NCBI GenBank assembly: GCA_019912315.1
Contig: JAIOJA010000013.1
Location: 62,001-126,000 of the forward strand
DNA from: Planctomycetota bacterium
GTDB taxonomy: Bacteria > Planctomycetota > UBA8742 > UBA2392
Length of the DNA stretch: 64,000 nucleotides
Direction: 5' to 3'
Of this stretch, positions 15,488 through 24,767 are shown in pieces. A program made the translations under genes and the position numbers. The number at the start of each line of letters is the position of its first letter. Position 1 is the first letter of the stretch. Under the pieces are notes generated by a model. The model worked only from the letters and a program-made list of their open reading frames with translations. It did not search any database and was not told where the DNA came from.

Positions 15488-17332
15488 TTACTCTGCGTTT
15501 GCGCCGACCTTGCCAGATTCCAGGTCTTCAATATTTGAGTAGCCGATTTCCTTGAGCAGTTTGTCCGGCTCCGGGCGTTCGCGCTTCTCGATTTTCATTT
15601 CGCCGTCGTTACCGCGCCAGACGAAGATGTTGTACTTGCCCCACTCCTCGCGCTCGCCTTCAAAATCAACGCGCGTGTGTGCGCCGCGGCTTTCCTCGCG
15701 CATGAGTGCACCGCGAGTGATCGCCTCAGACGAAATGTGCAGGTTGCGCAAGTCGAGCGCCGTGTGCCAGCCCGCGTTGTACTGGGCGGTTGAGTGGGCC
15801 TTGGCCGTGTCGATCTGCTTGCTCCACTCGGCCAGCTTTTCAAGGCCCTGGGTCAGTTCTTCGCCCGTGCGCACGATGCCGACATGCTCATTCATGATGG
15901 CTTGCAGGTTCTCCTGCAGGACGAACGGGTTCTCGCCGCTTTCGCGATTCAGGAAGCCGGTTGCGCGACGGATGCAGGCCTGGACTTGCTCGTCGTTCAC
16001 TTTGCCCGCGTCGTTGTTGTCGGCATACTCGCTGGCGTACTCACCGGCGCGCTTGCCGAACACGATCAGGTCGGAAAGCGAGTTCCCGCCCAGGCGGTTC
16101 GCGCCGTGCAGACCGGCGGCGCATTCGCCCGCCGCGAACAGCCCCGGCACGGTGGTCATCTGCGTGTCGTGATCAACCTTGATGCCGCCCATGTGGTAGT
16201 GCAGGGTCGGGCCGACTTCCATGGGCTCCTTGGTGATGTCCACTTCCGCCAGCTCTTTGAACTGGTGGTACATGCTGGGCAGCTTGCGCTTGATGTCCTC
16301 CGCGGGCAGGCGTGATGCGATGTCCAGGTACACGCCGCCGTGTTCACTGCCGCGGCCCTCTTTGACTTCGCGGGTGATGGCGCGTGCAACGACGTCGCGA
16401 GTCAGCAGCTCAGGCGGTCTGCGGGCGGACTTGTCGCCCTTGAGCCAGCGGTTGGCTTCTTCTTCGCTGTCAGCAGTCTCGGGCGCAAAACGCTCCGGGA
16501 TGTAACCGAACATGAAGCGCTTGCCTTCCTTGTTCTTGAGAATGCCCCCGTCGCCGCGGACGCCTTCGGTCACCAGCGTTCCGCGCACGCTTGGCGGCCA
16601 CACCATGCCGGTCGGGTGGAACTGGGTGAATTCGCAGTCCATCAGCTCTGCGCCGGCCAGGTACGCCATCGCGAGCCCGTCGCCCGTGTACTCCCAGCTG
16701 TTGCTGGTTACGCGCCAGGCCTTGCCGACGCCGCCACTGGCAAGCACGACTGACTTGGCCTTGAACAGCACGAAGCGCCCGGTCTCGCGCCAGTACCCCA
16801 GCGCACCGATCACGCGGTCGCCGTCCTTGAGCAGATCGAGAACCGTGCATTCCATGTGCACGTTGATGCCGCGGTGCACGCCGGCGTCCTGCAACGTACG
16901 GATCAACTCCAGCCCGGTACGGTCGCCCGTATGGGCCAGGCGCGGGTAGCGGTGACCGCCGAAGTTGCGCTGGTGAATCAGACCGGTCTTGGTACGGTCG
17001 AAAACCGCGCCCCAGTCCTCGAGTTCACGTACCCGCTCCGGCGCTTCTTTGGCGTGCAGTTCCGCCATGCGCCACTGGTTCAGGAACTTGCCGCCGCGCA
17101 TGGTGTCGCGGAAGTGCACTTTCCAGTTGTCGCGCTCATCGGTGAAGCCCAGCGCCGCAGCCATGCCACCCTCGGCCATGACCGTGTGGGCCTTGCCCAG
17201 CAGGCTCTTGCAGACCAGTCCTGTGTTCTTGCCGCGACCGGAAGACTCAATGGCCGCGCGCAGACCGGCACCGCCCGCGCCAATCACCAGCACGTCGTGT
17301 TCGATTGTCTGCAGCTCGGATACGTCAACCAT
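15488..17332 (-). CDS. sdhA: Succinate dehydrogenase / fumarate reductase flavoprotein subunit
   Basis: A 614-aa catalytic subunit that interconverts succinate and fumarate. The FAD-binding VIGAGGAGLRAA is at residues 17-28, the covalent FAD histidine is probably H49 in GKAHTVMAEGG, and the substrate-site segment is HPTGMVWPPSVRG. The closing motif HGANRLGGNSLSD is present. The length is normal for the family. It lies between sdhC and sdhB, with repeat elements on both sides. Confidence 0.96.
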   Translation of the reverse strand: MVDVSELQTIEHDVLVIGAGGAGLRAAIESSGRGKNTGLVCKSLLGKAHTVMAEGGMAAALGFTDERDNWKVHFRDTMRGGKFLNQWRMAELHAKEAPERVRELEDWGAVFDRTKTGLIHQRNFGGHRYPRLAHTGDRTGLELIRTLQDAGVHRGINVHMECTVLDLLKDGDRVIGALGYWRETGRFVLFKAKSVVLASGGVGKAWRVTSNSWEYTGDGLAMAYLAGAELMDCEFTQFHPTGMVWPPSVRGTLVTEGVRGDGGILKNKEGKRFMFGYIPERFAPETADSEEEANRWLKGDKSARRPPELLTRDVVARAITREVKEGRGSEHGGVYLDIASRLPAEDIKRKLPSMYHQFKELAEVDITKEPMEVGPTLHYHMGGIKVDHDTQMTTVPGLFAAGECAAGLHGANRLGGNSLSDLIVFGKRAGEYASEYADNNDAGKVNDEQVQACIRRATGFLNRESGENPFVLQENLQAIMNEHVGIVRTGEELTQGLEKLAEWSKQIDTAKAHSTAQYNAGWHTALDLRNLHISSEAITRGALMREESRGAHTRVDFEGEREEWGKYNIFVWRGNDGEMKIEKRERPEPDKLLKEIGYSNIEDLESGKVGANAE

Positions 17333-17341
17333 CTTCGATGG

Positions 17342-17457
17342 CAGGTTTCAGGTTTCAGGTTTCAGGTTTCAGGAAATGCTCCTGTCACCTTTCGCCCTAC
17401 TTCTGTCGCCTGCTTCCTCCCAATTCTGGAACCTGAAACCTGTCCCCTGACACCTGT
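17342..17457. repeat. Heptad-phased inverted element between sdhC and sdhA (element B)
   Basis: Four perfect tandem CAGGTTT units at 17342-17369 form the left arm. The right arm (17430-17457) is four contiguous 7-mers of consensus NNCCTGN, the same word inverted. The 17381-17422 middle also reads in 7-mers close to CCTNNCN, so almost the whole 116 nt is phased at 7 bp. It occupies the entire sdhC-sdhA gap. Confidence 0.8.
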
Positions 17458-17458
17458 T

Positions 17459-18286
17459 CTACCAGGTATTCAGGTCCTTGATTCCGCCCGTCGAAACCAT
17501 CAGCACGTAGAAATCCGTAAAGCAGACCCAGAACAGGCTCAGCCAAGCGAACAGCATGTGACGCTCATTGAACCAGGTGGATTTCTTCCAGACCTTGTAG
17601 CGGGTCTTGCTGCTGCCGTCGCAGGTGAAGCAGTTCAGTTTCCCACCGATCAGGTGGCGCCAGGAATGGCAACCGAACGTATAGCCACTGAGCAGCGTCG
17701 CATTGATGAACATCACCAGCGTGCCGACGCCGATCCCGAATTCACCATTCTTGAAGAAGGCGGCAAAGGACTCATACCAGAGGCATACCAGCAGGAACAG
17801 CGCACCATAAAGCGCGTAGCGGTGAAGGTTCTGGAAGATCAGCAACTTTGTTTCGCCGTTGTACTTCAGCGGCGCACCCTTTACGCCGCACGCTGGCGGC
17901 GATGCCGCGAAAGCACGGTAGTAGGCTTTGCGGTAATAGTAGCAGGTAAAGCGGAAGGTGATGGCCAGACCCGGGAAGAAGAACGCAGGCGATTGCGGGA
18001 GGAACTTAGGCCACCAGTTCGGGAAGGCGCCCAGCCACGCGTGGCTGACCGGAATCGCTCCCGGGTACCCCGAAATCGGCGTGAACAGCGGCGGCGCGCC
18101 GGTCGGGCTGACGTACGGATTCGCCCACAGCCAGGTTCCCTGGAACGCCCGCACCGTCAGGTAGCCAAAAAACAGGATCAGCCCGCACGCCGTCAGCACG
18201 GGCCCTATCCACCAGTTGTCGCTGCGCTTTGTCGCAGCGAACTTGGATTCGTGACCGCCAACAGCTGTTGCGGAAGCACCACTCAT
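17459..18286 (-). CDS. sdhC: Succinate dehydrogenase membrane subunit, type F (Sdh1)-like
   Basis: A 275-aa protein with five predicted membrane helices (about 26-48, 100-118, 152-172, 185-205 and 243-266). The motif GCHSWRHLIGG followed by CFTC gives C206, H207, H211, C219 and C222. Similar Cys/His patterns occur in the SdhC of actinobacterial Sdh1, reported to hold a membrane-embedded Rieske-type cluster; the assignment here is by resemblance. There is no separate sdhD, so this is a single-subunit anchor. I chose the ATG at 18286 over 18304 because a GGAG lies 7 nt upstream of it. Confidence 0.85.
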   Translation of the reverse strand: MSGASATAVGGHESKFAATKRSDNWWIGPVLTACGLILFFGYLTVRAFQGTWLWANPYVSPTGAPPLFTPISGYPGAIPVSHAWLGAFPNWWPKFLPQSPAFFFPGLAITFRFTCYYYRKAYYRAFAASPPACGVKGAPLKYNGETKLLIFQNLHRYALYGALFLLVCLWYESFAAFFKNGEFGIGVGTLVMFINATLLSGYTFGCHSWRHLIGGKLNCFTCDGSSKTRYKVWKKSTWFNERHMLFAWLSLFWVCFTDFYVLMVSTGGIKDLNTW

Positions 18287-18471
18287 TGCAAAACTCCGGA
18301 ACAAGCGGATGCGGGTTTACAACTGCGCTACCAGTGACGCAACAGCGGTGTTGCCGGGACAACTGAATGCGTCTGACGTCACTGCTATAGGCATGAAATA
18401 GGTGGCTGCGGTTGGTTGTTCTTTGGGCCGCGCGGCGGAGAATCTCGGCCTCGTTGTATTTGGGTTCCCGC

Positions 18472-19833
18472 ATGAGTGACAGCGAACAACCGATTTCCGA
18501 GCGCCTGGTTGTGCTGCTGATCGCCGCGATCCAGTTCATCAACATCCTCGACTTCATGATCGTCATGCCTCTCGGCCCTGACTTCACGGTCGAGCTTGGC
18601 ATTCCCTCGAACTACATCGGGCTGATCGCGGGCAGCTATACCGGCTCAGCGGCGATCGCCGGCGTGGCGGGCGCATTCTTTCTTGATCGATTTGACAGGC
18701 GCAAGGCATTGGCTGTCGCCATGCTTGGGCTGATCGGCGGCACATTCCTGTGTGCGCTGTCGTGGAATCTCGAAACGCTGATTGCCGCACGCGTGATTGC
18801 CGGGCTGTTTGGCGGGCCGGCCACGGCGCTGAGTCTCGCCGTCGTCGCCGACGTCGTCCCACGCGAGCGTCGCGGGCGTGCTATGGGCACAGTAATGACG
18901 TCATTCAGCGTCGCCAGCATTGCGGGCGTGCCGTTTTCGCTAGAGATCGCGCACCACTTTGGCTGGCGCGCGCCCTTCTACACTGTGGCAGCCATGGGTC
19001 TGGTGATCGCCACTTGCGCCCTGTGGGTACTGCCGCCTATGCGCATACATCTGAAAGCCGGCATGAAGCCGCCCGGCGCGGCGATGTTCCGCATGATCAC
19101 CAGGCCGCTGCCGCTGCTGGCCTACGTGGCAATGATGGCCATGATGTTCAGCGCTTTTACGGTGATCCCGAATATCCCGACCTATCTGGTGTTCAACCTG
19201 GGCTACGACGGCGAGTCCTGGCTGAGTGCCCTGTTCACGCGCATAGGGCTTGAGCCACCCAGTGTGCTTGGTCCGCTGTACCTGATGGGCGGTACCCTGA
19301 GCCTGATCGTGCTGCAGTTTGTCGGACGCCTGACGGACAGACTCGGCAGCGCGACCGTAAGCTGGGTCGGCGCGGTGCTGACCATCATCGTCATCTACGT
19401 CTGGTTCATCGACTACCAGCCGGTGGTGCCTGCGCTGGCATGCTTCGTCTGTTTCATGGGTGCGATGAGTGTGCGTGGCGTGCCGGCCCGGGCGCTCGAT
19501 ACTAAGATCCCGCTGCCCAGTGAGCGCGCAGCCTTCATGTCCATGCAGAGCGCCGTGCAGCACACGTCGCTGGCGTTGGCGGCCGGGCTGTCCTCATTCG
19601 TGCTGGTGGAAGATCCGGTAACGAAAAGCCTGTCCGGCATGGCAACCATGGGCTGGATCGCGATCGTGTTTGCGATCCTGCTGCCGACTTTCGTGACACT
19701 CGCCGAACGTGCTGTGCGCAAACGCGATGCCGTGATGTCCGGCGGCGGCAAGGGCCACACCGGGCGAATCAGCGCGGCCGGCGCGCCGGTTACTGCACCG
19801 GTACCCGCACGGGCCCCCACGGCTCCGGACTGA
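18472..19833 (+). CDS. Major facilitator superfamily transporter, DHA1-like
   Basis: A 453-aa polytopic inner-membrane protein. The first helix carries FINILDFMIVMPLGPDF, a pattern of drug/H+ antiporter-1 type carriers. The MFS loop signature between helices 2 and 3 is FLDRFDRRKALAV. The C-terminal 40 residues are a soluble Ala/Pro-rich tail. The substrate is unknown; multidrug or metabolite efflux is the default guess. It is divergent from sdhC across about 185 nt. Confidence 0.82.
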   Translation: MSDSEQPISERLVVLLIAAIQFINILDFMIVMPLGPDFTVELGIPSNYIGLIAGSYTGSAAIAGVAGAFFLDRFDRRKALAVAMLGLIGGTFLCALSWNLETLIAARVIAGLFGGPATALSLAVVADVVPRERRGRAMGTVMTSFSVASIAGVPFSLEIAHHFGWRAPFYTVAAMGLVIATCALWVLPPMRIHLKAGMKPPGAAMFRMITRPLPLLAYVAMMAMMFSAFTVIPNIPTYLVFNLGYDGESWLSALFTRIGLEPPSVLGPLYLMGGTLSLIVLQFVGRLTDRLGSATVSWVGAVLTIIVIYVWFIDYQPVVPALACFVCFMGAMSVRGVPARALDTKIPLPSERAAFMSMQSAVQHTSLALAAGLSSFVLVEDPVTKSLSGMATMGWIAIVFAILLPTFVTLAERAVRKRDAVMSGGGKGHTGRISAAGAPVTAPVPARAPTAPD

Positions 19834-19887
19834 TTCTTGCTTGCATCCGGTGAGACCAAAGGCAAAGTCTGCCGCTCAGGGGAACTT

Positions 19888-20262
19888 ATGGCCGCACTTT
19901 TGAAGGGTATCCCGGTTCTGCCCGTTGAGGACTTCAACGCCGCGCTTTCCTTCTACAAGGATAAGCTGGGTTTCAGCGAGACCTTCCGCGACAACAACGA
20001 CGCGCCCGGCTACGTGGGTTTGAAACGGGACGACGTTGAGTTGCACCTGACCGGCGTCGGGGGCGGGCTTGCCCGTACAGTCGCCGAGCAGACCATGGCT
20101 CGCTTTCTGGTCGGCGACGTTGAGAAGCTATACGCCGAATACGAAAAGCAGGACAACGTCATCCACCCGAACGGCAAATTGCAGCAGAAGCCCTGGGGCA
20201 CTCGCGAATTCGGCGTGCTCGACCCGAGCGGTGTCTGCCTGACTTTCTATCGAGACGCTTAG
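19888..20262 (+). CDS. VOC (glyoxalase / bleomycin-resistance) family protein
   Basis: A 124-aa protein with the single-repeat VOC layout: IPVLPVEDFNAALSFYKDKL at the start, DDVELHLTG in the middle and WGTREFGVLDPSGVCLTFY at the end. Such proteins dimerise to form a metal or drug-binding cleft. The sequence is closest in style to bleomycin-resistance-like members, but the ligand is unknown. The start is set by AGGGGA about 6 nt upstream. Confidence 0.82.
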   Translation: MAALLKGIPVLPVEDFNAALSFYKDKLGFSETFRDNNDAPGYVGLKRDDVELHLTGVGGGLARTVAEQTMARFLVGDVEKLYAEYEKQDNVIHPNGKLQQKPWGTREFGVLDPSGVCLTFYRDA

Positions 20263-20263
20263 T

Positions 20264-20387
20264 TCGTGTGTCGTGGATCGTTTTGGTCGTAGATCGTGTA
20301 TCGTTAGCCGTGGATCGAAAAGTCCACGGCTTTTGCATTGAATTCCGACACGCGAACCACCAACCACGATATACGAACCACGAAGCC
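20264..20387. repeat. Heptad-phased inverted element (element C)
   Basis: The left arm (20264-20321) is a run of eight 7-mers, mostly TCGTNNN, with one 2-nt slip at 20285-20286. The right arm (20346-20387) is six contiguous 7-mers, mostly CGANNNN (CGAACCA occurs twice), which reads as TCGTGGT-type words on the minus strand. It fills the gap between the VOC gene and the ABC transporter genes. Confidence 0.75.
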
Positions 20388-20391
20388 AGCC

Positions 20392-21123
20392 ATGATTGAA
20401 GTGTTCGATCTTGTGAAAGAATACGACGGCACGACCGCTGTCGCCGGGCTGTCTTTTGCCGTCCAGCCGGGTGAAGTGCTTGGGCTGGTGGGACCCAACG
20501 GTGCGGGCAAGACGACCACCATGCGCTGCATCATGGGGATCCTGCAGGCGACGGCCGGCGGCGTGCGTGTATGCGGGCACGACCTTGTCAGTAACCCGAT
20601 CGAAGCCAAACGTAACGCGGCCTTCATCCCGGATGACCCGCAGCTTTTCGACTATCTGACCATTGCCGAACACCTGAAATTCTACGGACGCGTCTACCAG
20701 GTCAAAGACTTGCAGGCCCGCAGCGACGAGTTGCTGAAAGAGTTGGAACTAACCGGCAAAGAAGACGCCCTGCCCGGGACACTAAGCCGCGGCATGAAAC
20801 AAAAAGTCGCCATCGCCTGCGGGCTGCTGCACAAGCCCCGCGCGGTGCTATTTGACGAGCCCCTGACAGGACTTGACCCGGTCGCCATCCGCCGCATCAA
20901 ACAGACAATCAAGCGCCACGCAGCTGAAGGCGCGGCCGTGATTATTTCCAGTCACCTGCTCGGTCTGGTTGAAGAAATTGCGACGAATCTGCTGCTTCTG
21001 CAGAACGGCAAGAAGGTTCTGCACGGGACACTGGCCGAAGTGAAGGCATCCGCGCCTGACCTGAAGGACGGCGACCTGGAGGCCATCTTCCTGCGCGCCA
21101 CGGGCTACGAGGAAACGGACTGA
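20392..21123 (+). CDS. ABC transporter ATP-binding protein
   Basis: A 243-aa ATPase that powers a membrane exporter. Walker A is GPNGAGKTTT (about 37-46), the signature is LSRGMKQKV (near 133) and Walker B is AVLFDEPLTGLDP (near 155), with the H-loop in SSHLLGL. It resembles the CcmA/NatA class of exporter ATPases. I chose MIEVFDL because 18 codons upstream lie inside the repeat element. Its TGA overlaps the ATG of the permease gene (ATGA-type arrangement TGATG), so the two are coupled. Confidence 0.93.
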   Translation: MIEVFDLVKEYDGTTAVAGLSFAVQPGEVLGLVGPNGAGKTTTMRCIMGILQATAGGVRVCGHDLVSNPIEAKRNAAFIPDDPQLFDYLTIAEHLKFYGRVYQVKDLQARSDELLKELELTGKEDALPGTLSRGMKQKVAIACGLLHKPRAVLFDEPLTGLDPVAIRRIKQTIKRHAAEGAAVIISSHLLGLVEEIATNLLLLQNGKKVLHGTLAEVKASAPDLKDGDLEAIFLRATGYEETD

Positions 21124-22823
21124 TGCACAGCGCGCTGTTCTATCTCGCTGTGCGGCAAAGCGCAGGCTCACTGAAGTACCGGCTTTCCCGCCTGAAGAAC
21201 CCGCGCTACTCACTGCCAGCCGTGCTGGCCATCGTCTACTTCTGGCTCAGCTTCGGTATGCCGGGTTTGATGCCGGCGCGCGAATCAACGCGGGATGCAG
21301 ACTACGCGGGGATGATCCGCCTGTTCGTTGGCCCGGGCATCGGCATGCTGTTCCTGATGGGCTGGCTGGTGGCGACCGGGCGACCGGCGCCGGCCTTCAC
21401 GCGCCCGGAGGCAGGGCAGCTGTTCGTACTGCCCCTGAGCCGGCGGGACCTGGTGCGCTATCGCCTTCTCCGCCCGCAGCTCGTGTTCGTCGTGCTTGGA
21501 TGTTTTGCCGCGCTTGGCTCACTGCGCAGCGATTCCATCTCGCCCCTGTTCGCGTTCTGTGGCGCTTTCGTGATTCTGAACCTGCTGGCGATGAACTCCA
21601 TGCTCGCGGCGTTGGTGTTGAACCGCATGAAACGCGCACGCCTGCCTTCGTTGGTGATGTACCTGCCGGCGATGCTGATCGTCGCCTGGGTCGTTGTCCC
21701 GGTTGCGCTGAACTACAGCGCGCCGCTGGAGTACGACGGCACACTCCGCGAGTGGATATCAAACCTGCTGAGTGGTGGCGTTGCCGGCATTGCCCACTGG
21801 CCGTTTCAGCTACTCGGGGGGATCGCCCTGGCGACGGATTTGGCGCGCTTCGGCATGGCGCTCGGCGCGGGTGCCGTATGGGCCGTCGTCCTGTACATCG
21901 GCTGCATGGTCATGGTCGCACCCTTTGAGGAAGGCGCGCTGGAACTGGCCGAGACGACGGGGCGAAAAGTCGACGCCATGCGTAAGGGCGGCGCCCTCGC
22001 CGCATCGGCCAGTCGTTTGAAATCCGCCCGCACGAGCCGCCTTGGTCTCAAGCCGACGGGGCCAGCGTGGCGCGCCATCTTTTGGCAGACATTGGTCGCG
22101 GACTGGCGCGTCGGGCCCTGGCGCATCGGGCTGATCTTCGCGGCGGTGATCGCGGTGGCCGGTGTTTTCGCCGATCGCATCTCCGGCAACACGGCCTTGC
22201 AGACCATGATCATCGGGCTCAGTGGCGCGGGCGTGATCCTGCTGGTAATGATGGGGCCGCGCATGCTGGCGACCGGGCTGCACACGGAACTGCGTCGTCT
22301 GCCCCTGCTGAAGTCGCTGCCGATCACCGGCTACGGGTTGCTGCGCGGAAAGTCCTGGGCGGGCGGGTTGCTGGTGTTCGGCCCGGGTGTGCTGCTGATG
22401 ACTGGTGCGTTCGCGGGTGCGTCGGACCTGGTTAACTACAAGGAGTTTCCATATGTGGTCGGCGCACTCGGTGCCGGGCTGGCTCTACTGCTGCCGACCG
22501 CGGCGACCATGATCGCCCTGGAAGCCAGCGCTGTGCTGATGTTCCCGGCCTGGATGACGACGGCGCAGTCCGAGCCCGGCTTTGAGCAGATTGGGCGCAA
22601 TCTGCTGTCACTGCTGGTGCGCATGGTGCTGGGCTCGTTTATGCTGATCATCCCGGGCGGATTGTTCGCAGTCGGCGTCGCCATAGGAGTCGTTACGGAC
22701 GCCATCGCGCCTGCGCTGGCAATCAGCGGGCTGCTGGCCGCAATCGCCATGACAGCCCAGCTCGAGTTGTTGATGTGGTTAATGGGCAAACGCTATGACC
22801 GCATGGATGGCTCGCCCGAGTAG
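21123..22823 (+). CDS. ABC transporter permease, putative exporter type
   Basis: A 566-aa polytopic membrane protein with about 10-12 hydrophobic helices and a central cytoplasmic stretch (about residues 265-315). It begins within the stop codon of the ATP-binding gene and is its obvious partner. The N-terminal FYLAVRQSAGSLKYRLSRLK and FVLPLSRRDLVRYRLLRPQL segments resemble the ABC-exporter family of large permeases of unknown cargo. No substrate can be assigned. A hairpin follows its stop by 8 nt. Confidence 0.82.
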   Translation: MHSALFYLAVRQSAGSLKYRLSRLKNPRYSLPAVLAIVYFWLSFGMPGLMPARESTRDADYAGMIRLFVGPGIGMLFLMGWLVATGRPAPAFTRPEAGQLFVLPLSRRDLVRYRLLRPQLVFVVLGCFAALGSLRSDSISPLFAFCGAFVILNLLAMNSMLAALVLNRMKRARLPSLVMYLPAMLIVAWVVVPVALNYSAPLEYDGTLREWISNLLSGGVAGIAHWPFQLLGGIALATDLARFGMALGAGAVWAVVLYIGCMVMVAPFEEGALELAETTGRKVDAMRKGGALAASASRLKSARTSRLGLKPTGPAWRAIFWQTLVADWRVGPWRIGLIFAAVIAVAGVFADRISGNTALQTMIIGLSGAGVILLVMMGPRMLATGLHTELRRLPLLKSLPITGYGLLRGKSWAGGLLVFGPGVLLMTGAFAGASDLVNYKEFPYVVGALGAGLALLLPTAATMIALEASAVLMFPAWMTTAQSEPGFEQIGRNLLSLLVRMVLGSFMLIIPGGLFAVGVAIGVVTDAIAPALAISGLLAAIAMTAQLELLMWLMGKRYDRMDGSPE

Positions 22824-22831
22824 GCACAGAA

Positions 22832-22854
22832 AAGCCCCCGCAGCGCGGGGGCTT
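22832..22854. terminator. Convergent-gene terminator hairpin
   Basis: A perfect 10-bp stem, AAGCCCCCGC (22832-22841) with GCGGGGGCTT (22845-22854), and a 3-nt loop. It sits between two convergent genes. The T-run is short on both strands (CTTTTC on minus), so it may serve both directions. Confidence 0.7.
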
Positions 22855-22876
22855 CCCGGTTTCAGTTGTCACACGC

Positions 22877-24583
22877 TTAGTTGCCGCTGACCATTTTTAC
22901 CTGGCCCATGCCGTGACGCGCAATCCCTTGCAGCAGCCCGTAGCTGACTTCGCCGATGCCGATGCAGTGAATCTCGGACTTGTGGAACAAATTCATGCGC
23001 CAGACGTCGTCCACGATCCATTCACCCTGACCCTGGTACTGCCAGTATCCGTATGGACCGGGGAAACGCAGGTTCGGCTGGTCGGCGTGGCGGGTGCGAC
23101 TTTCGGGGTCGCCGGTCTGGTCCCATTCCTCGCGGGCGTCCACGATAGCCCAGTCATCGTCCGTCGGGTCGCCGTCGGACAGCACAAAGATTGTGTCCGC
23201 GCCGGTGTAGAACGTCTCCGAGTTCACGTAGGCGTAATCCTTGACCTCGCCTTTGCCGGTAAGTTTGAAGGCCTGGCGGATGCCGCCATGCAGATTGGTG
23301 TTGCCCTTCAGCACGCCGTCCTTGCGGTCCTGCGTCGGCGCGCCGGCCTTGAAACGATCAAGCTCCTGGCAGGTTTTCTCGACGTTCGCCTTGTTCACGG
23401 GCGTCAGTCCTTTGGTGGTCTTTAGTGTTTCGTGCTCCGTGCCGAACCAGATCACGCAATAGAACTGGTCATCCTGCAGGCTGCGCAGGCTGAGCTTCAG
23501 GTATTCACGGGCGGCGTCGAAGCGGGTCTTGATTTTGTCCCACGGAAGCGGGTCTTCCTCTTCTTCTTCCTCTTCTTCGCCTTCTTCGTCAGGCTTGTCG
23601 GATTTGCCCCCGCCGGTAACGGGACCCTCGGGGCGCTTTACCGGCTTCTTGATCTTCTCTTTGGCTTCTTTCGACAGGGGCTTGAGCATCGAGTCGCTCA
23701 TGTCGATCACGTACACGATGCGTTTGCCCGCTGCCTCGACGCCGACGAACTTGGTGGGGGGCGTGGCGGGGGCGTACTTGTCGTCGGCGCGTACTTCTTT
23801 GTTCGGGTTGAGCAGTCGGTCAAGCCAGGGTGCCGCGTTGACGTACAGTTTGTCGCCGCCAAAAATCTCACGGAAGTAGCGCGCCATGATGACCTTGGTG
23901 CGGTCATCGGTTTTCTTGTGCTCGATCTGCGGGATCAGCTTCAGGGCGGTCTTGCGGAACTGGTCCTGCCCGTAGCTGTGGGCTTCCTTGAACAGGGTCT
24001 TGGTGCCGATTTCGAGCAACAGGGTGCGCTCGTCGCCCTTCCAGTCGTCGGCATCCTCGAGTTTGGCTTCCCACCAGCCCAGCAGATTTTCGCTGCCGAC
24101 TTCGCACAGGGCCTCAAGCGCCGCCGATTTCAGAAACAGGTCCTTGTGCTCATTGGCGATCAGGTACAGGTCGGCTTCGCCGCCATTTTCGGCGTGCAGG
24201 ATCATGCTGCGGTACCACAGCCATGCGTCTTCGGCCTTGCCGTGCTTGTTGCGCCACTCGGTCCAGCCGGCGTCGAACTCAACGTCTTTGAAGTACTTGG
24301 CGCAGATACTGGTCAGCAGGTACTTCACTTGCGGCTTGGGGTCTTCGGCCTTGGCGTAGCTTTCCGACAGAATCGAAAACGCGCCCTTGTGCCCGGTGCT
24401 TGCCAGCTTCACGCGTCCGCGCGTGCGCATCTGCAGCGACGGGCGCTTGATGAACTCGTCGTAGTACTGCTTGGCCGGGCCGAACTCCTCGTTCTGGCCC
24501 ATGCTGAAGTTGCCAACCACCATCAGCAGTGCCGCTGCGGCAAGCAGTCTGGCTAGAATCGGTTTGCTTCTGGTCCTCGTCAT
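22877..24583 (-). CDS. Secreted von Willebrand factor A domain protein
   Basis: A 568-aa protein with a signal peptide (ILARLLAAAALLMVVGNFSMG) and an N-terminal helical region of HEAT-like character (about 40-260). A VWA domain runs from about 265 to the end, with the metal-site motif VIDMSDSML. It is split by a lysine/proline linker and a run of glutamates (residues about 305-325). VWA domains bind partners through a divalent metal. The start is set by GGTGAGGA 6 nt upstream of ATG 24583; longer frames to 24805 lack a ribosome site and signal peptide. Function unknown. Confidence 0.8.
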   Translation of the reverse strand: MTRTRSKPILARLLAAAALLMVVGNFSMGQNEEFGPAKQYYDEFIKRPSLQMRTRGRVKLASTGHKGAFSILSESYAKAEDPKPQVKYLLTSICAKYFKDVEFDAGWTEWRNKHGKAEDAWLWYRSMILHAENGGEADLYLIANEHKDLFLKSAALEALCEVGSENLLGWWEAKLEDADDWKGDERTLLLEIGTKTLFKEAHSYGQDQFRKTALKLIPQIEHKKTDDRTKVIMARYFREIFGGDKLYVNAAPWLDRLLNPNKEVRADDKYAPATPPTKFVGVEAAGKRIVYVIDMSDSMLKPLSKEAKEKIKKPVKRPEGPVTGGGKSDKPDEEGEEEEEEEEDPLPWDKIKTRFDAAREYLKLSLRSLQDDQFYCVIWFGTEHETLKTTKGLTPVNKANVEKTCQELDRFKAGAPTQDRKDGVLKGNTNLHGGIRQAFKLTGKGEVKDYAYVNSETFYTGADTIFVLSDGDPTDDDWAIVDAREEWDQTGDPESRTRHADQPNLRFPGPYGYWQYQGQGEWIVDDVWRMNLFHKSEIHCIGIGEVSYGLLQGIARHGMGQVKMVSGN

Positions 24584-24723
24584 AGTCCTCACCTCGGTTA
24601 TGTTCCTCAGTATGCGTAGCGTAACCGCCCTCGTGGTTACACGACGCATCGCCCCCAGCTGGTTTTCCCGATTCGGATCAACCTGATAATAACGACAGGA
24701 CCGACAGACGGTTCGGCAATTGC

Positions 24724-24742
24724 CACGCATGACAAATGCGTG
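24724..24742. terminator. Small hairpin downstream of kdsA
   Basis: A 7-bp stem, CACGCAT (24724-24730) with ATGCGTG (24736-24742), and a 5-nt loop. It lies 26 nt beyond the kdsA stop on the minus strand. No T-run follows, so a terminator role is tentative. Confidence 0.35.
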
Positions 24743-24767
24743 ACATAAATCCTCGCGCTCGCCCCGG

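Noticed and set aside
17342..17369. Tandem CAGGTTT as a possible CRISPR or VNTR
   Set aside because: Units are 7 bp without spacers, and they recur as an inverted arm downstream. This is not a CRISPR layout and is better described as a heptad element.
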